Source: Pseudomonas palmensis
Lineage (GTDB): Bacteria; Pseudomonadota; Gammaproteobacteria; Pseudomonadales; Pseudomonadaceae
DNA: 64,000 bases
Direction of reading: 5' to 3'
Assembly: GCF_017848315.1 (NCBI RefSeq)
Contig: NZ_JAFKEC010000016.1
Coordinates: 34,071 to 98,070, forward strand
Part shown: piece by piece, positions 27,176 through 37,200 of the stretch
Position numbering within the stretch: the stretch's first letter is position 1
Layout of the letters: each line of letters opens with the position of its first letter
Program-made: the position numbers and the translations under genes
Notes under the pieces: generated by a model
Database searches by the model: none
The model's input: only the letters and a program-made list of their open reading frames with translations
Told to the model about the DNA's origin: nothing

Positions 27176-27788
27176 GATCTTTCCGTCCTTCAGGAGGCCG
27201 AATGGAGCCCGCGTGTAGTGGGGTGTAGGGCCATGGATGGCCCGGAAAGTGCCGACGGGCAGGGATGCCCGTGCGGCGCGGCCCCACGGAGCGTGGGTGG
27301 AGTGAGGGGACCCGTAGCGAAGCGTAGGGCCGGATGCTGGACGGAGCGGTTTTGCTTACTTTTTCCAAGAAAAAAGTAAGCCGCTGTAAGAGCGGAAGGG
27401 GCCATTCGGATCGCCATCCATGCTGGATAATCACTTGGTTTCTGGGGCGATGGCTCCAGAGGCATGCTGGGTAAACACTTGGTTCCTGGAGCGATGGTTC
27501 CAGAGGCACCGAGCTTATCCAGCATGAAGAGAGACGCCGAGGGCCCCTTCCGCTCTTACAGCGGGTCACTTTTGGCAAACGCCCCAAAAGTAACCAAAAA
27601 GGCTGGGCCCTGCATACGGCCCTACGCTTCGCTCCGGGTCCCCTCGCTCCGCACCTGCTCCGGGGGCCGCGCCGCACGGGCGTCCCTGCCCGTCGGCACT
27701 TTCCGGGCCATCCATGGCCCTACACCCCACTACGCAGGCGCTCCACTCGGCCTCCTGAAGGGCCAGAAGATCAAAAGCAGATCAAAAG
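27164..27788. repeat. Large (~625 bp) imperfect inverted-repeat element
   Basis: Two arms of roughly 240-265 bases (about 27164-27430 and 27514-27788) are reverse complements with scattered differences. Long shared blocks include GTAGTGGGGTGTAGGGCCAT, CCCGGAAAGTGCCGACGGGC and GCTGTAAGAGCGGAAGGGGC. Each arm carries its own inner hairpin: CTTACTTTTT/AAAAAGTAAG at 27356-27380, and a related GGTCACTTTTGG/CCAAAAGTAACC pair near 27563-27596. The central loop has two 44-bp direct repeats. Similar segments recur in Pseudomonas genomes, to my recollection, without an assigned function. No transposase is present. It could be a MITE-like relic or a structured RNA. Confidence 0.85.
27421..27508. repeat. 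Two tandem 44-bp direct repeats in the element core
   Basis: 27421-27464 and 27465-27508 match at 39 of 44 positions (TGCTGGRTAAWCACTTGG at the start, CCAGAGGCA at the end). A reversed copy of the repeat start (TTATCCAGCAT, 27515-27525) closes the unit, so the core can pair with itself as well. Confidence 0.9.
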
Positions 27789-27917
27789 CCTGAGCGCCTC
27801 TGGATCGGTGTATGCCAACGGCCGGCAATCCCTCCCACCCGGGCACCACTCCCCGCTGAACACGCAACCCCCGGCATTGCTAGCGTGACGGCTCCCCACC
27901 CCAAGGAGCACACCGCC

Positions 27918-29045
27918 ATGAGCATTCTGACCGTTTACTTCTGCGGCACCGGATCGCACCGTTTCGATGACCAGAACCCCAATTTCTGGAACGGCGAACT
28001 GGTCGCCACCCTTGCTTCCAACGACCAGAGCCGCGAGTTCGCCAACTGGATCGCCATCGACGGCCCGGGCAGCGGCAACCTGCAGGCCGATGACCTGTTC
28101 ATCGAAAACAAGGAATACGGCCTCACCGGCACCCTGTTCGGCGCCGGCTGGGAGCAGAACGTGGCCCACGCCCTGCAGGTCATCAAGGGCTCCTGCACCT
28201 GGCAGCGCGAAAAACTCACCGAGCAGGACTACAACCGCCTGAAGTCAGCCGGCGTGCCGATCGAGGACGTGAAGAAGGAGGGTTCCTGGTTCTGGCGCCA
28301 GTACGACTATGGCGACCGCGGCGTGACCCCGCAGCAACTCCAGGAAGGCATCATCCGCATGCACCGCAAGGACGGCCTGATTCCCGATCAGGTCAACATC
28401 GTGGGCTGGAGCCGCGGCGGCATCAGTGCCCACATGCTCGCCAACGCCATGGCCGACGACCCGCAACTGGCCCACGTGCCGGTGAACATCTTTGCCATCG
28501 ACCCCGTGCCCGGGATCAACAACCTGCAGCCACACCGCCTGCACCTGCGCACCAACGTGAAGGAGTACGTGGGTTTCTTTTCTCGCGACGAGCGCTCCAA
28601 GGGCTTCGCCTGCGTCATCCCGTCCACCTATCCCGATACCCGTGTCCACATCTTTCCGCTGCCAGGACGCCACGCCACGCTGGTGGGCAATGCCTCGGCC
28701 GATGGCGCCAGTGCCGGCAACGAGCTGCCCGACCCGGGCCTGATCGTGCGCCATTTTGCCGAAACCTGCCTGACCCGCTGGGGCGTGACGCTGCAAAAAC
28801 GCCTTGAGCTGAGCGAAGGGCAGGTGGCCGACTACCTGGATGCCATGGACCGCGACGATGCCCGCTACAGGGCCATGCGCAAGCACTCCTACACGCTGCT
28901 GAGCGAGTCCGAAGGGGAGCATCGGCTGGTCCACCAGGGCGATATGCGCAAGGCTTTCAGCTTCGTGCGCGGGGCCCACATGGCGCCGGAGGAGGGCCTG
29001 GATGTGGGGAGCTGGCGCTCGCTGTCGTTCGAGCGTCTGTGCTGA
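27918..29045 (+). CDS. Alpha/beta-hydrolase-like protein with GWSRGG nucleophile motif
   Basis: A 375-residue protein, probably a serine hydrolase. [10 protein letters not shown], with Ser165 as the likely nucleophile, resembles the GFSRGA elbow of DUF2235/Tle1-type lipases. Candidate acid and base residues are the Asp in IFAIDPVPG and the His in [11 protein letters not shown], the same order as in those lipases. The N-terminus [15 protein letters not shown] resembles the opening strand of DUF2235 proteins. There is no signal peptide or membrane helix. AAGGAG precedes the ATG at 27918. No immunity gene, PAAR or VgrG gene is adjacent, so an effector role is only one option. Confidence 0.7.
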   Translation: MSILTVYFCGTGSHRFDDQNPNFWNGELVATLASNDQSREFANWIAIDGPGSGNLQADDLFIENKEYGLTGTLFGAGWEQNVAHALQVIKGSCTWQREKLTEQDYNRLKSAGVPIEDVKKEGSWFWRQYDYGDRGVTPQQLQEGIIRMHRKDGLIPDQVNIVGWSRGGISAHMLANAMADDPQLAHVPVNIFAIDPVPGINNLQPHRLHLRTNVKEYVGFFSRDERSKGFACVIPSTYPDTRVHIFPLPGRHATLVGNASADGASAGNELPDPGLIVRHFAETCLTRWGVTLQKRLELSEGQVADYLDAMDRDDARYRAMRKHSYTLLSESEGEHRLVHQGDMRKAFSFVRGAHMAPEEGLDVGSWRSLSFERLC

Positions 29046-29054
29046 CACCCCGGC

Positions 29055-29088
29055 ATCGGTCGCGGCCGCGCTGCGCGGCCCGCGATCG
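29055..29088. repeat. GC-rich inverted repeat between hydrolase gene and alaC
   Basis: CGGTCGCGGCCGCGC and GCGCGGCCCGCGATCG form an imperfect stem ten bases after the hydrolase stop. No T run follows. It may be a transcript-end hairpin or a short dispersed palindrome. Confidence 0.5.
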
Positions 29089-29193
29089 AATCCACTTTAC
29101 AGGCATTGCCTGCAGGCACTATCTTCTGCCTCGGCCACCGCAGTGGCCAACGTCGCTCGGACGGTTCCGGGCGCTTACGTCCTCGAGGTAACC

Positions 29194-30429
29194 ATGGCTG
29201 ACCAAGGTTCGCCGCGCCGCTTTGCGCGCATAGATCGTCTCCCCCCCTACGTATTCAACATCACCGCCGAACTCAAGATGGCCGCGCGCCGTCGTGGCGA
29301 AGACATCATCGACCTGAGCATGGGCAACCCCGACGGGGCCACGCCGCCGCACATCGTCGAGAAGCTGGTACAGGTCGCCCAGCGCGAAGACACCCACGGT
29401 TACTCCACCTCGCGCGGTATCCCGCGCCTGCGCCGGGCCATCTCGCACTGGTACAAGGACCGCTACGACGTCGAGATCGACCCCGAGTCCGAAGCCATTG
29501 TCACCATCGGCTCCAAGGAGGGCCTGGCCCACCTGATGCTGGCCACCCTGGACCACGGCGATACCGTGCTGGTGCCCAACCCCAGCTACCCGATCCACAT
29601 CTACGGCGCGGTGATCGCCGGGGCCCAGGTGCGTTCGGTGCCGCTGGTGCCCGGCGTGGACTTCTTCAACGAGCTGGAGCGGGCGATCCGCGAGTCGATC
29701 CCCAAGCCCAAGATGATGATCCTGGGGTTCCCCTCCAACCCCACCGCGCAGTGCGTGGAGCTGGACTTCTTCGAGCGGGTGGTGGCACTGGCCAAGCAGT
29801 ACGACGTGCTGGTGATCCACGACCTGGCCTATGCCGACATCGTCTACGACGGCTGGAAGGCCCCGTCGATCATGCAGGTGCCGGGTGCCAAGGACATCGC
29901 CGTGGAGTTCTTCACGCTGTCCAAGAGCTACAACATGGCCGGCTGGCGGATCGGCTTCATGGTCGGCAACCCGGAGCTGGTCAACGCCCTGGCGCGAATC
30001 AAGAGCTACCACGACTACGGCACCTTCACCCCGTTGCAGGTGGCGGCGATCGCGGCGCTCGAAGGCGACCAGCAGTGCGTGCGCGACATCGCCGAGCAGT
30101 ACCGCCAGCGGCGCAACGTGCTGGTCAAGGGGCTGCACGAGACCGGCTGGATGGTCGAGAACCCCAAGGCCTCGATGTACGTGTGGGCCAAGATCCCCGA
30201 GCAGTACGCGCACCTGGGTTCGCTGGAGTTCGCCAAGAAGCTGCTGGCCGAAGCCAAGGTATGCGTGTCGCCGGGCATCGGCTTTGGCGACTATGGCGAT
30301 GACCATGTGCGCTTTGCCCTGATCGAGAACCAGGACCGCATTCGCCAGGCGGTGCGCGGCATCCGCCAGATGTTCCGTGCCGATGGCATCGAGGCGCCGA
30401 AGGCGGCCAGAGCTTCACGCACGTCGTGA
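29194..30429 (+). CDS. alaC: Alanine transaminase AlaC (class I/II aminotransferase)
   Basis: A 411-residue PLP enzyme that makes L-alanine from pyruvate and glutamate. The fold type I marks are present: [20 protein letters not shown] at the N-terminus, [25 protein letters not shown], the PLP Asp in [14 protein letters not shown], and Lys244 in [16 protein letters not shown]. Residue pattern and length match AlaC (YfdZ). The ATG at 29194 after GAGGTAACC is preferred; the longer frame starting at 29002 overlaps the previous gene. Confidence 0.93.
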   Translation: MADQGSPRRFARIDRLPPYVFNITAELKMAARRRGEDIIDLSMGNPDGATPPHIVEKLVQVAQREDTHGYSTSRGIPRLRRAISHWYKDRYDVEIDPESEAIVTIGSKEGLAHLMLATLDHGDTVLVPNPSYPIHIYGAVIAGAQVRSVPLVPGVDFFNELERAIRESIPKPKMMILGFPSNPTAQCVELDFFERVVALAKQYDVLVIHDLAYADIVYDGWKAPSIMQVPGAKDIAVEFFTLSKSYNMAGWRIGFMVGNPELVNALARIKSYHDYGTFTPLQVAAIAALEGDQQCVRDIAEQYRQRRNVLVKGLHETGWMVENPKASMYVWAKIPEQYAHLGSLEFAKKLLAEAKVCVSPGIGFGDYGDDHVRFALIENQDRIRQAVRGIRQMFRADGIEAPKAARASRTS

Positions 30430-30435
30430 TGCACC

Positions 30436-30482
30436 TCGCCGGCAAGGCCTGCTCCCGTAGGAGCCGGCCTTGCCGGCGAAGG
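30436..30482. repeat. REP element pair
   Basis: CTCGCCGGCAAGGC and GCCTTGCCGGCGAAG face each other around GTAGGAGCCG, six bases after the alaC stop. It is the same family as the copies near 17037 and 58827. Confidence 0.82.
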
Positions 30483-30609
30483 GCGCGACACCGCCTTCCG
30501 TCGGCCGCCCATATTTCTTTCACTGCCCCCCTTTTCAACGCCACGCCGAAGCATAGAATGATCGTCGGGTTTCTCCCTCCAACGATACTTCTCCCCCCCC
30601 TCCCAAATC

Positions 30610-30984
30610 ATGTCCGAAAACAATCCTTGTTTGACTTGCGGTGCCTGCTGCGCGTATTTCCGTGTGTCCTTTTTCTGGGGTGAATGCACCTCGGCCGGGG
30701 GTGTCGTGCCTGATGAACTGGTGGTGCAGATCAACCCGACCCGGGTGGCGATGATCGGCACCGACGCCAAGCCGTGTCGCTGCATAGGGCTTGAAGGCGA
30801 GATCGGCAAGAGCGTCAGCTGTTCGCTCTATGCCCAGCGCTCCAGCCCCTGCCGCGAGTTCGATGCCGCCTGGGTCAATGGCCAGCCCAACGACGACTGC
30901 AACGCGGCGCGGGCCGCCCACGGCCTGCCCCCTCTGGAAGCCAACGAGCCGTTCTGGCCCGCCGAAGACCCGGAGGTGGCCTGA
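30610..30984 (+). CDS. Small YkgJ-type cysteine-cluster protein
   Basis: A 124-residue protein with CLTCGACCAYFRVSFFWGEC at the N-terminus and further cysteines in CRCIGLEG, SCSLYAQRSSPCREF and DDCNAA. This is the YkgJ (CxxCxxCC) pattern, likely a metal-binding site; its function is unknown. The family in pseudomonads has two size classes, and this is the short one. The region upstream is unusually C-rich (30591-30604) and no clear ribosome site is seen. Confidence 0.82.
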   Translation: MSENNPCLTCGACCAYFRVSFFWGECTSAGGVVPDELVVQINPTRVAMIGTDAKPCRCIGLEGEIGKSVSCSLYAQRSSPCREFDAAWVNGQPNDDCNAARAAHGLPPLEANEPFWPAEDPEVA

Positions 30985-31020
30985 CCGTTCGTCGGTTGGC
31001 TGACGCTGTAAGTTTGACGA

Positions 31021-31040
31021 GGCCCTGTATTCACGGGGCC
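31021..31040 (+). terminator. Weak hairpin after the small YkgJ gene
   Basis: GGCCCTGT-ATTC-ACGGGGCC forms an 8-bp stem with one G-T pair, 37 bases after the stop. There is no T run, so it is at best a weak or factor-dependent terminator. Confidence 0.4.
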
Positions 31041-31231
31041 CATTGCCAAAGTATTAACACCATTTGACGTAACGCCTTTGCGCAAGGGCTCCGGGAAAGC
31101 GGCTACATATTCCAGCACTGGAATCGTAGTCGCCAAGGTCAGGCATTTCGACGTTAGTGTGTGTAGTTTCCACGGCGTACCCGTCGCACGCATTCAAGGA
31201 ACGAACTGCCTGATCCACGAAGGAGTCGCCC

Positions 31232-34200
31232 GTGGACAGACGTGCCGTCAAGCTTGCCCCCACCCGTGTTCGCCCCTTGTCGCTGGCCGTGAGCCTGGCC
31301 ACCGCGGGAATCGCTTTCGGCCTGTTCAGTGCAACGGCCAGTGCCGCCTGTACCCCGCTGATCCCCGGTGCGGGCGCGACGGTCACCTGCACCCCTGGGT
31401 TGAACGGCAACGTCAGTTCCTCCGCCAACAACCTGACCCTTAACCTGAGCAATGGCTCGCAGATAAACGCGCCGTTGCTCGGCACGGCAGTCAACCTGAC
31501 CGGCAACAATGTCACCCTGAACAACTCGGGCACCATCGACCCCGCATTCCTCGGGATCCTGAGCGGGCTCAGCTCCGGGATCAAGGTCGGCAACTCGGCG
31601 GCCAGCACGGTCAGCATCACCAACTTCAGCGGTGGCGTGATCAAGGGCACCACCGGTGTGCTCAGTGCCAGCCTGCTCAACCTCAACGGCCTGGCCCTGA
31701 GCGTGCAGAACGGCAACGGTGGCGTTACCACGCTGGTCAACGACGGCACCATCGGTTCATCGAACATTGTCGGCGTCAGCGTGCTGGCCCCAGACGCCCC
31801 GGTGGTGGCGGTGTATGGCGGCGGCAGCGTGAACATGACCAACACCGGCACCATCATCGGTCGCGTGGCGTTCCAGGCATCGGGCACTGCCACCGGCAAT
31901 ACCTTCACCAACAGTGGCGCGATCAGTGGCGGCGTGTCGATGGGGGCGAACTCCACCAACCGCTTCAACGCAATCACAGGTTCCAGTGTCAGTGGCGGGG
32001 GAGGTGTAGGCGTCGACCTGGGCATCGCCGGCATCAACCTGCTGTATGCGCCTAGCGGCAAGGTCGACGGCGGTGCCGGCGGCAGCAACACCCTGGCCCT
32101 GCAGAACGCCATCGGCGGGGGCACCGGTACCGGCGGCACGGGCACGCTTTCGGCCAGCAACTACATCAACTTCAACAACCTGCTCGTGCAGAGCGGCACC
32201 TGGACACTCTCCGGCGCGTTGCTCGGGGTCACCAGCACCAGCCTCAACGGCGGCTCGCTGGTGTTCGACGACGCCTCGACCTTCGGCACCGGCACCATCG
32301 CGGCCAACGGTGGCGCGTTGGGTGCGGGCGCGGCCAACCTGTCGCTGGCCAACGCCGTCACCCTCGGTGCCGGCGGGCTCGGCATCATCGGCGACAACAA
32401 CCTGACCCTCACCGGCATCGTCAGCGGTAGCGGCCCCTTGACCAAGACAGGCGCCGGCACCCTGGGCCTGAGCGGGGCCAATACCTATACCGGCGGCACC
32501 TTCCTCAATGCTGGCGTACTGTCGCTCGCCAACGCCGCGGCCCTGGGCACCGGCAGCCTGAGCGTTACCGGGGCCGGCAGCCTGCAGGGCTCGGTACCGC
32601 TGGTGCTGAGCAACGCCGTGCAGCTGTCGGCAGCGCTGAGCCTGCCCGGCAGCAATGCGCTGACCCTGGGCGGTGTGGTCAGCGGCACCGGTTCGCTGAA
32701 CAAGACCGGCAGCGGCGACCTGACCCTGGCCGCCAGCAACACCTACAGCGGCGGTACCACGCTGGGCGCCGGCAAGCTGATCCTCGGCAATGCCGCCGCG
32801 CTGGGGGGCGGTACATTGACTGCGGCCGCCGGCACCAGCCTGGACACCAGCAGTGCGCTGACCCTGGCCAACGCCATCAGCCTGGGCGGTGCGCTGACCC
32901 TCACCGGCAGCAACAACCTGACCCTCGGCGGCGTCATCGGCGGCAACGGCAGCCTGGTCAAGAACGGCACCACCAACCTCAACCTCACGGGCACCAACAC
33001 CTTCACCGGCGGCCTGCTGCTCAACGGCGGCAGCCTGACCGTAGGCAACGGTGCGGCGCTGGGTACCGGCGCGCTGACCCTGGGCGCCAATGCCAGCCTG
33101 GACGCCAGCAGCGCAGTCAACCTCAACAACGCCGTGGTGCTCGGCGCCAACACGCTGAGCCTGCTGGGCACCAGCGCGACCACCCTGGGGGGCGTGGTCA
33201 GCGGTACGGGCGGGCTGATCAAGAGCGGTGCGGCCGACCTCACCCTGGGCGCGGCCAATACCTTCGGCGGCGGGGTGCAGTTGCAGGCCGGCAAGCTGAT
33301 CGTCGGCAACAATGCGGCGCTGGGTCCCGGCACGCTGGCCGTGGCCGATGGCACCACGCTGGACAGCACCAGCTCGGTTGCCCTGGCCAATGCCATCAGC
33401 CTGGGCGGCAACCTGACCCTGGCCGGCAGCAATGCCCTCACGCTCGGTGGCGTGGTGTCGGGCAGCGGCGGGCTGGTCAAGAACGGCGCCGCGTTGCTCA
33501 CGCTCAACGGCAACAACAGCTTCCAGGGCGGTGTGACGCTCAATGCCGGCGGCCTGATGGTGGGCGCGGCCAACGCCCTGGGCAGCGGCGCCCTGAACAC
33601 CACGGGCACCGCCAGCCTGGATGCGAGCGTGGCACTCAGCCTGGCCAACGCGGTCAACCTTGGCGCCGACCTGACCGTCGGCGGCACGGCCAATCTTGGC
33701 CTGGGCGGCCCGATCAGTGGCGCGGGCGGCGTGATCAAGAACGGCGCAGCCGACCTGACCCTTGCCGGCAACAACACCTACGTGGGCAACACCCGGCTCA
33801 ACGCCGGCAAGCTGGTGCTCGGCAGCAGCACGGCGCTGGGGCAGGGCGCACTGATCGCGGCGGACGGTACCCGCCTTGACGCCGCCCCGGGCGTGACCCT
33901 GGGCAACGCCCTCACGCTCAACGGCGCGCTGACCCTCGACGGCAGCAACGACCTGGCCTTGCAAGGCCTGATCAGCGGCAATGGCAGCCTGATCAAGAAC
34001 GGCACCACCAACCTGACCCTCAGCGGCAACAACACCTTCCTCGGCGGTACCACCCTGAACGCCGGTACCCTGACCCTGGCCAGTGCCGCAGCGCTGGGCA
34101 CCGGCGCCCTGACTGTCGGCGGCGCGGCGAGCCTTGCCAACAGTTCACCGCTGGTACTGGCCAATGCCGTGGTCCTCAATGGCGTGCTGACCCTGCCGGG

Positions 34201-37200
34201 CACCAGCAACCTGACCCTGAACGGCGTCATCAGCGGCGCCTCGGGCCTGAGCAAGAACGGTGCGGCCAACCTGACGCTGGGCGCTGCCAATACCTTCGGT
34301 GGCGGCGTGGCGCTCAATGCCGGCACGCTGATCCTGGGCAACAACACCGCACTGGGCACCGGTACGCTGGCTGCTGCCGGCAACACCTCGCTGGACGCCA
34401 CCAAAGCCCTGACGGTGGGCAATGCCGTGACCCTGGCCGGCAACCTCAACCTGCTGGGCAGCAACACCCTCAACCTCGGCGGCGTGATCAGCGGCGCAGG
34501 CGGCCTGACCAAGGCCGGCGGTGCCGACCTGACCCTGAGCGGTGCCAACACCTTCAGCGGCGCCACCAACCTGAACGCCGGCAAATTGATCGTCGGCAGC
34601 AACACCGCGCTGGGCACCGGCGTGCTGAACGCAGCCGGCAACACCCAACTGGAGGCCAGCACGGCGGTCAGCCTGGCCAACCTGGTCAACCTGGCCGGCA
34701 ACCTGGGCATCGGCGGGGCCGCGAACCTGACGCTCAACGGCGTGGTGGGCGGCACCGGCAGCCTGGCCAAGACGGGCACGGCCACCCTCGGCCTGAACGC
34801 GGCCAATACCTATCAAGGCGGTACCAACCTCAATGGCGGCGGCCTCAGCCTTGGCAACAACCAGGCACTGGGCAGCGGCGCACTGAACGTGGGCGGCGCT
34901 GCCACGCTCGACAACAGCGTGGCGCTCAACCTGGCCAACCAGGTGAACCTGAACGCCAACCTGAGCGTTGTCGGCAGCAATGACCTGACCCTGGGCGGTG
35001 TGATCGCCGGGGCCGGCCAATTGATCAAGAATGGTGCCGCCACCCTGACCCTCAATGGCCTCAACACCTTCACCGGCGGGACCTTGCTCAATGCCGGCGC
35101 GCTGGTGCTGGGCAATGCCTCGGCGCTGGGCAACGGCGCACTGAACGTGACCGGTGCGGCCAGCCTCGACAACAGCGCCAGCTTCGCCTTGGCCAACGCG
35201 ATCAACCTGGGTGCCAACCTGACCCTGGCCGGCAGCAACGACCTGACCCTGGGCGGCGTGATCAGCGGCGCCGCCGGGCTGGTCAAGAACGGGGCGAGCA
35301 ACCTGACCCTCAATGGCGTCAACACCTTCCAGGGCGGCACCGTGCTCAATGCCGGCGGCCTGACCCTGGGCAATGCCAATGCCCTGGGCACCGGCGCGTT
35401 GACCGTGGCCGGCAACGCCAGCCTGGACAACAGCGCCAGCTTCGCACTGGGCAACAACCTGATACTCAATGCCGACCTGAGCCTGGCGGGCAACAACGAC
35501 CTGAGCCTGGGCGGGGTGATCAGCGGTACCGGTGGCCTGATCAAGAATGGCCTGGCCGACCTGACCCTGAGCGGCAACAACACTTTCAGCGGCGCGGTCA
35601 ACGTGCTCAACGGCAGCCTCACCACGGTCGGTGCCGGCGCGCTGGGCAATGCCTCGGCGGTGAACGTGGGGCTGGGCGCCAGCCTCAACCTGGGCAACAG
35701 CAGCAGCCTTGCCAGCCTCACCGGCAGTGGCAGCGTGAACCTGGGGGCCGGTACCAACCTGAGCGTGGGCGCGGGGGATGCCAGCAGCGTGTTCACCGGC
35801 GGCCTGGCCGGGGCCGGTGGCCTGATCAAGGTCGGCGGCGGCAGCCTGGAACTGGCCGGCAACAACGGCCTGCTGAGCGGTACCACCCAGGTCAATGGCG
35901 GCACCCTGAACGTCACCGGTTCGCTGGGCAGCAACCTGGTGCAGGTCAATACCGGCGCCACCCTCACCAGTACTGGCACCGGCAGCGTGCTGGGCGCGGT
36001 GACCATCGCCGATGGCGGCCACCTGGCGGCCAACAGCGGCAGCAGCCTGACCCTGGGCTCGCTGGTGCTCAACGCCAACTCCAATCTGGACGTGGGCCTT
36101 GGTTCGCCGGCTACCGGCGGCAATGCGCTGATCAAGGTCAACGGCAACCTGACCCTGGACGGCACCCTCAATGTCAGCGACATCGGCGGTTTTGGCACCG
36201 GTATCTACAGCCTGATCAACTACACCGGCCAGCTCACCGACAACGGCCTGGTGATCGGCAGCATTCCCGGCAGCGTGCAGTTGGGCGACCTGCAGGTACA
36301 GACCTCGATCGGCAGCCAGGTCAACCTGCTGGTCGGTGGCGCCAATGGCAGCGTGTTGTTCTGGGACGGCACCGGCCTGGTCGGCAACGGCGTGATCCAG
36401 GGCGGCAACGGCACCTGGGATGCCCTGAGTACCAACTGGACCACGGTCAACGGCACCGGCAACCGTGACTGGAGCAGCAACTTCGCGGTATTCCAGGGCG
36501 CCGCAGGCGACGTGCTGGTCAATGGCGCGCAGTCGATCACCGGCCTGCAGTTCGTCACCGATGGCTACCGCCTGCTCAATGGCGTGACCGGCCAGCTGAA
36601 CCTGGTCAATGGCAGCAATGGCGCCACCACGGTGCGTGTCGATCCGGGTGTGACCGCCACGGTTGGTGTCGCCCTGGGCGGCAGCGGCCTGCTGAGCAAG
36701 GTCGACAGCGGCACGCTGGTGCTCAACGCCAGCAACAGCTACAGCGGCGGCACCGCCCTCAATGGCGGCACTTTGGTGGTGGGCAACAACCTGGCGCTGG
36801 GCAGCGGTGCGCTGACTGCTGCCAACGGCACCACGCTGGACAGCAACGCCAGCATTGCCCTGGGCAACAGCGTCAACCTGCTCGGCGGCCTGACGGTGGC
36901 CGGCAGCAACGATCTGGCCCTGAACGGCAGCATCAACGGCGCCGGCAACCTGACCAAGAACGGCGCTGCCACGCTCACCCTAGGCGGCGCCAACAGCTAC
37001 ACCGGCGGCACCACCCTGGCCGCTGGCCGGCTGCTGCTGGGCAATGACCTGGCCCTGGGCATAGGCGCGCTGCACGTGACCGCTGCCAGCAGCCTGGCAG
37101 GCACTACCACGACCAACCTGGCCAACGCCATCGACCTGGGCGCCAACCTGACCCTCGACGGCCTCAACGCCATGACCCTCAACGGCATCGTCAGCGGCAG

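Larger units (their letters stand above)
27091..27917. other. Non-coding region with nested repeats
   Basis: About 830 bases between the cyo terminator and the hydrolase gene. It holds the GCTCTT tract and the large inverted-repeat element described in separate entries; 27790-27900 shows nothing further. The open frames crossing it follow the repeat arms on both strands, lack family similarity, and are not called as genes. Confidence 0.75.

Noticed and set aside
27047..27793. Open frames of 100-190 codons on both strands of the inverted-repeat region
   Set aside because: They mirror each other through the repeat arms, contain the hexamer as Leu-Ala or Gln-Glu runs, and show no start signal or family.
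29046..29193. Possible N-terminal extension of alaC from 29002
   Set aside because: It would overlap the hydrolase gene and cross a GC-rich hairpin; the ATG at 29194 has a ribosome site and the family start.
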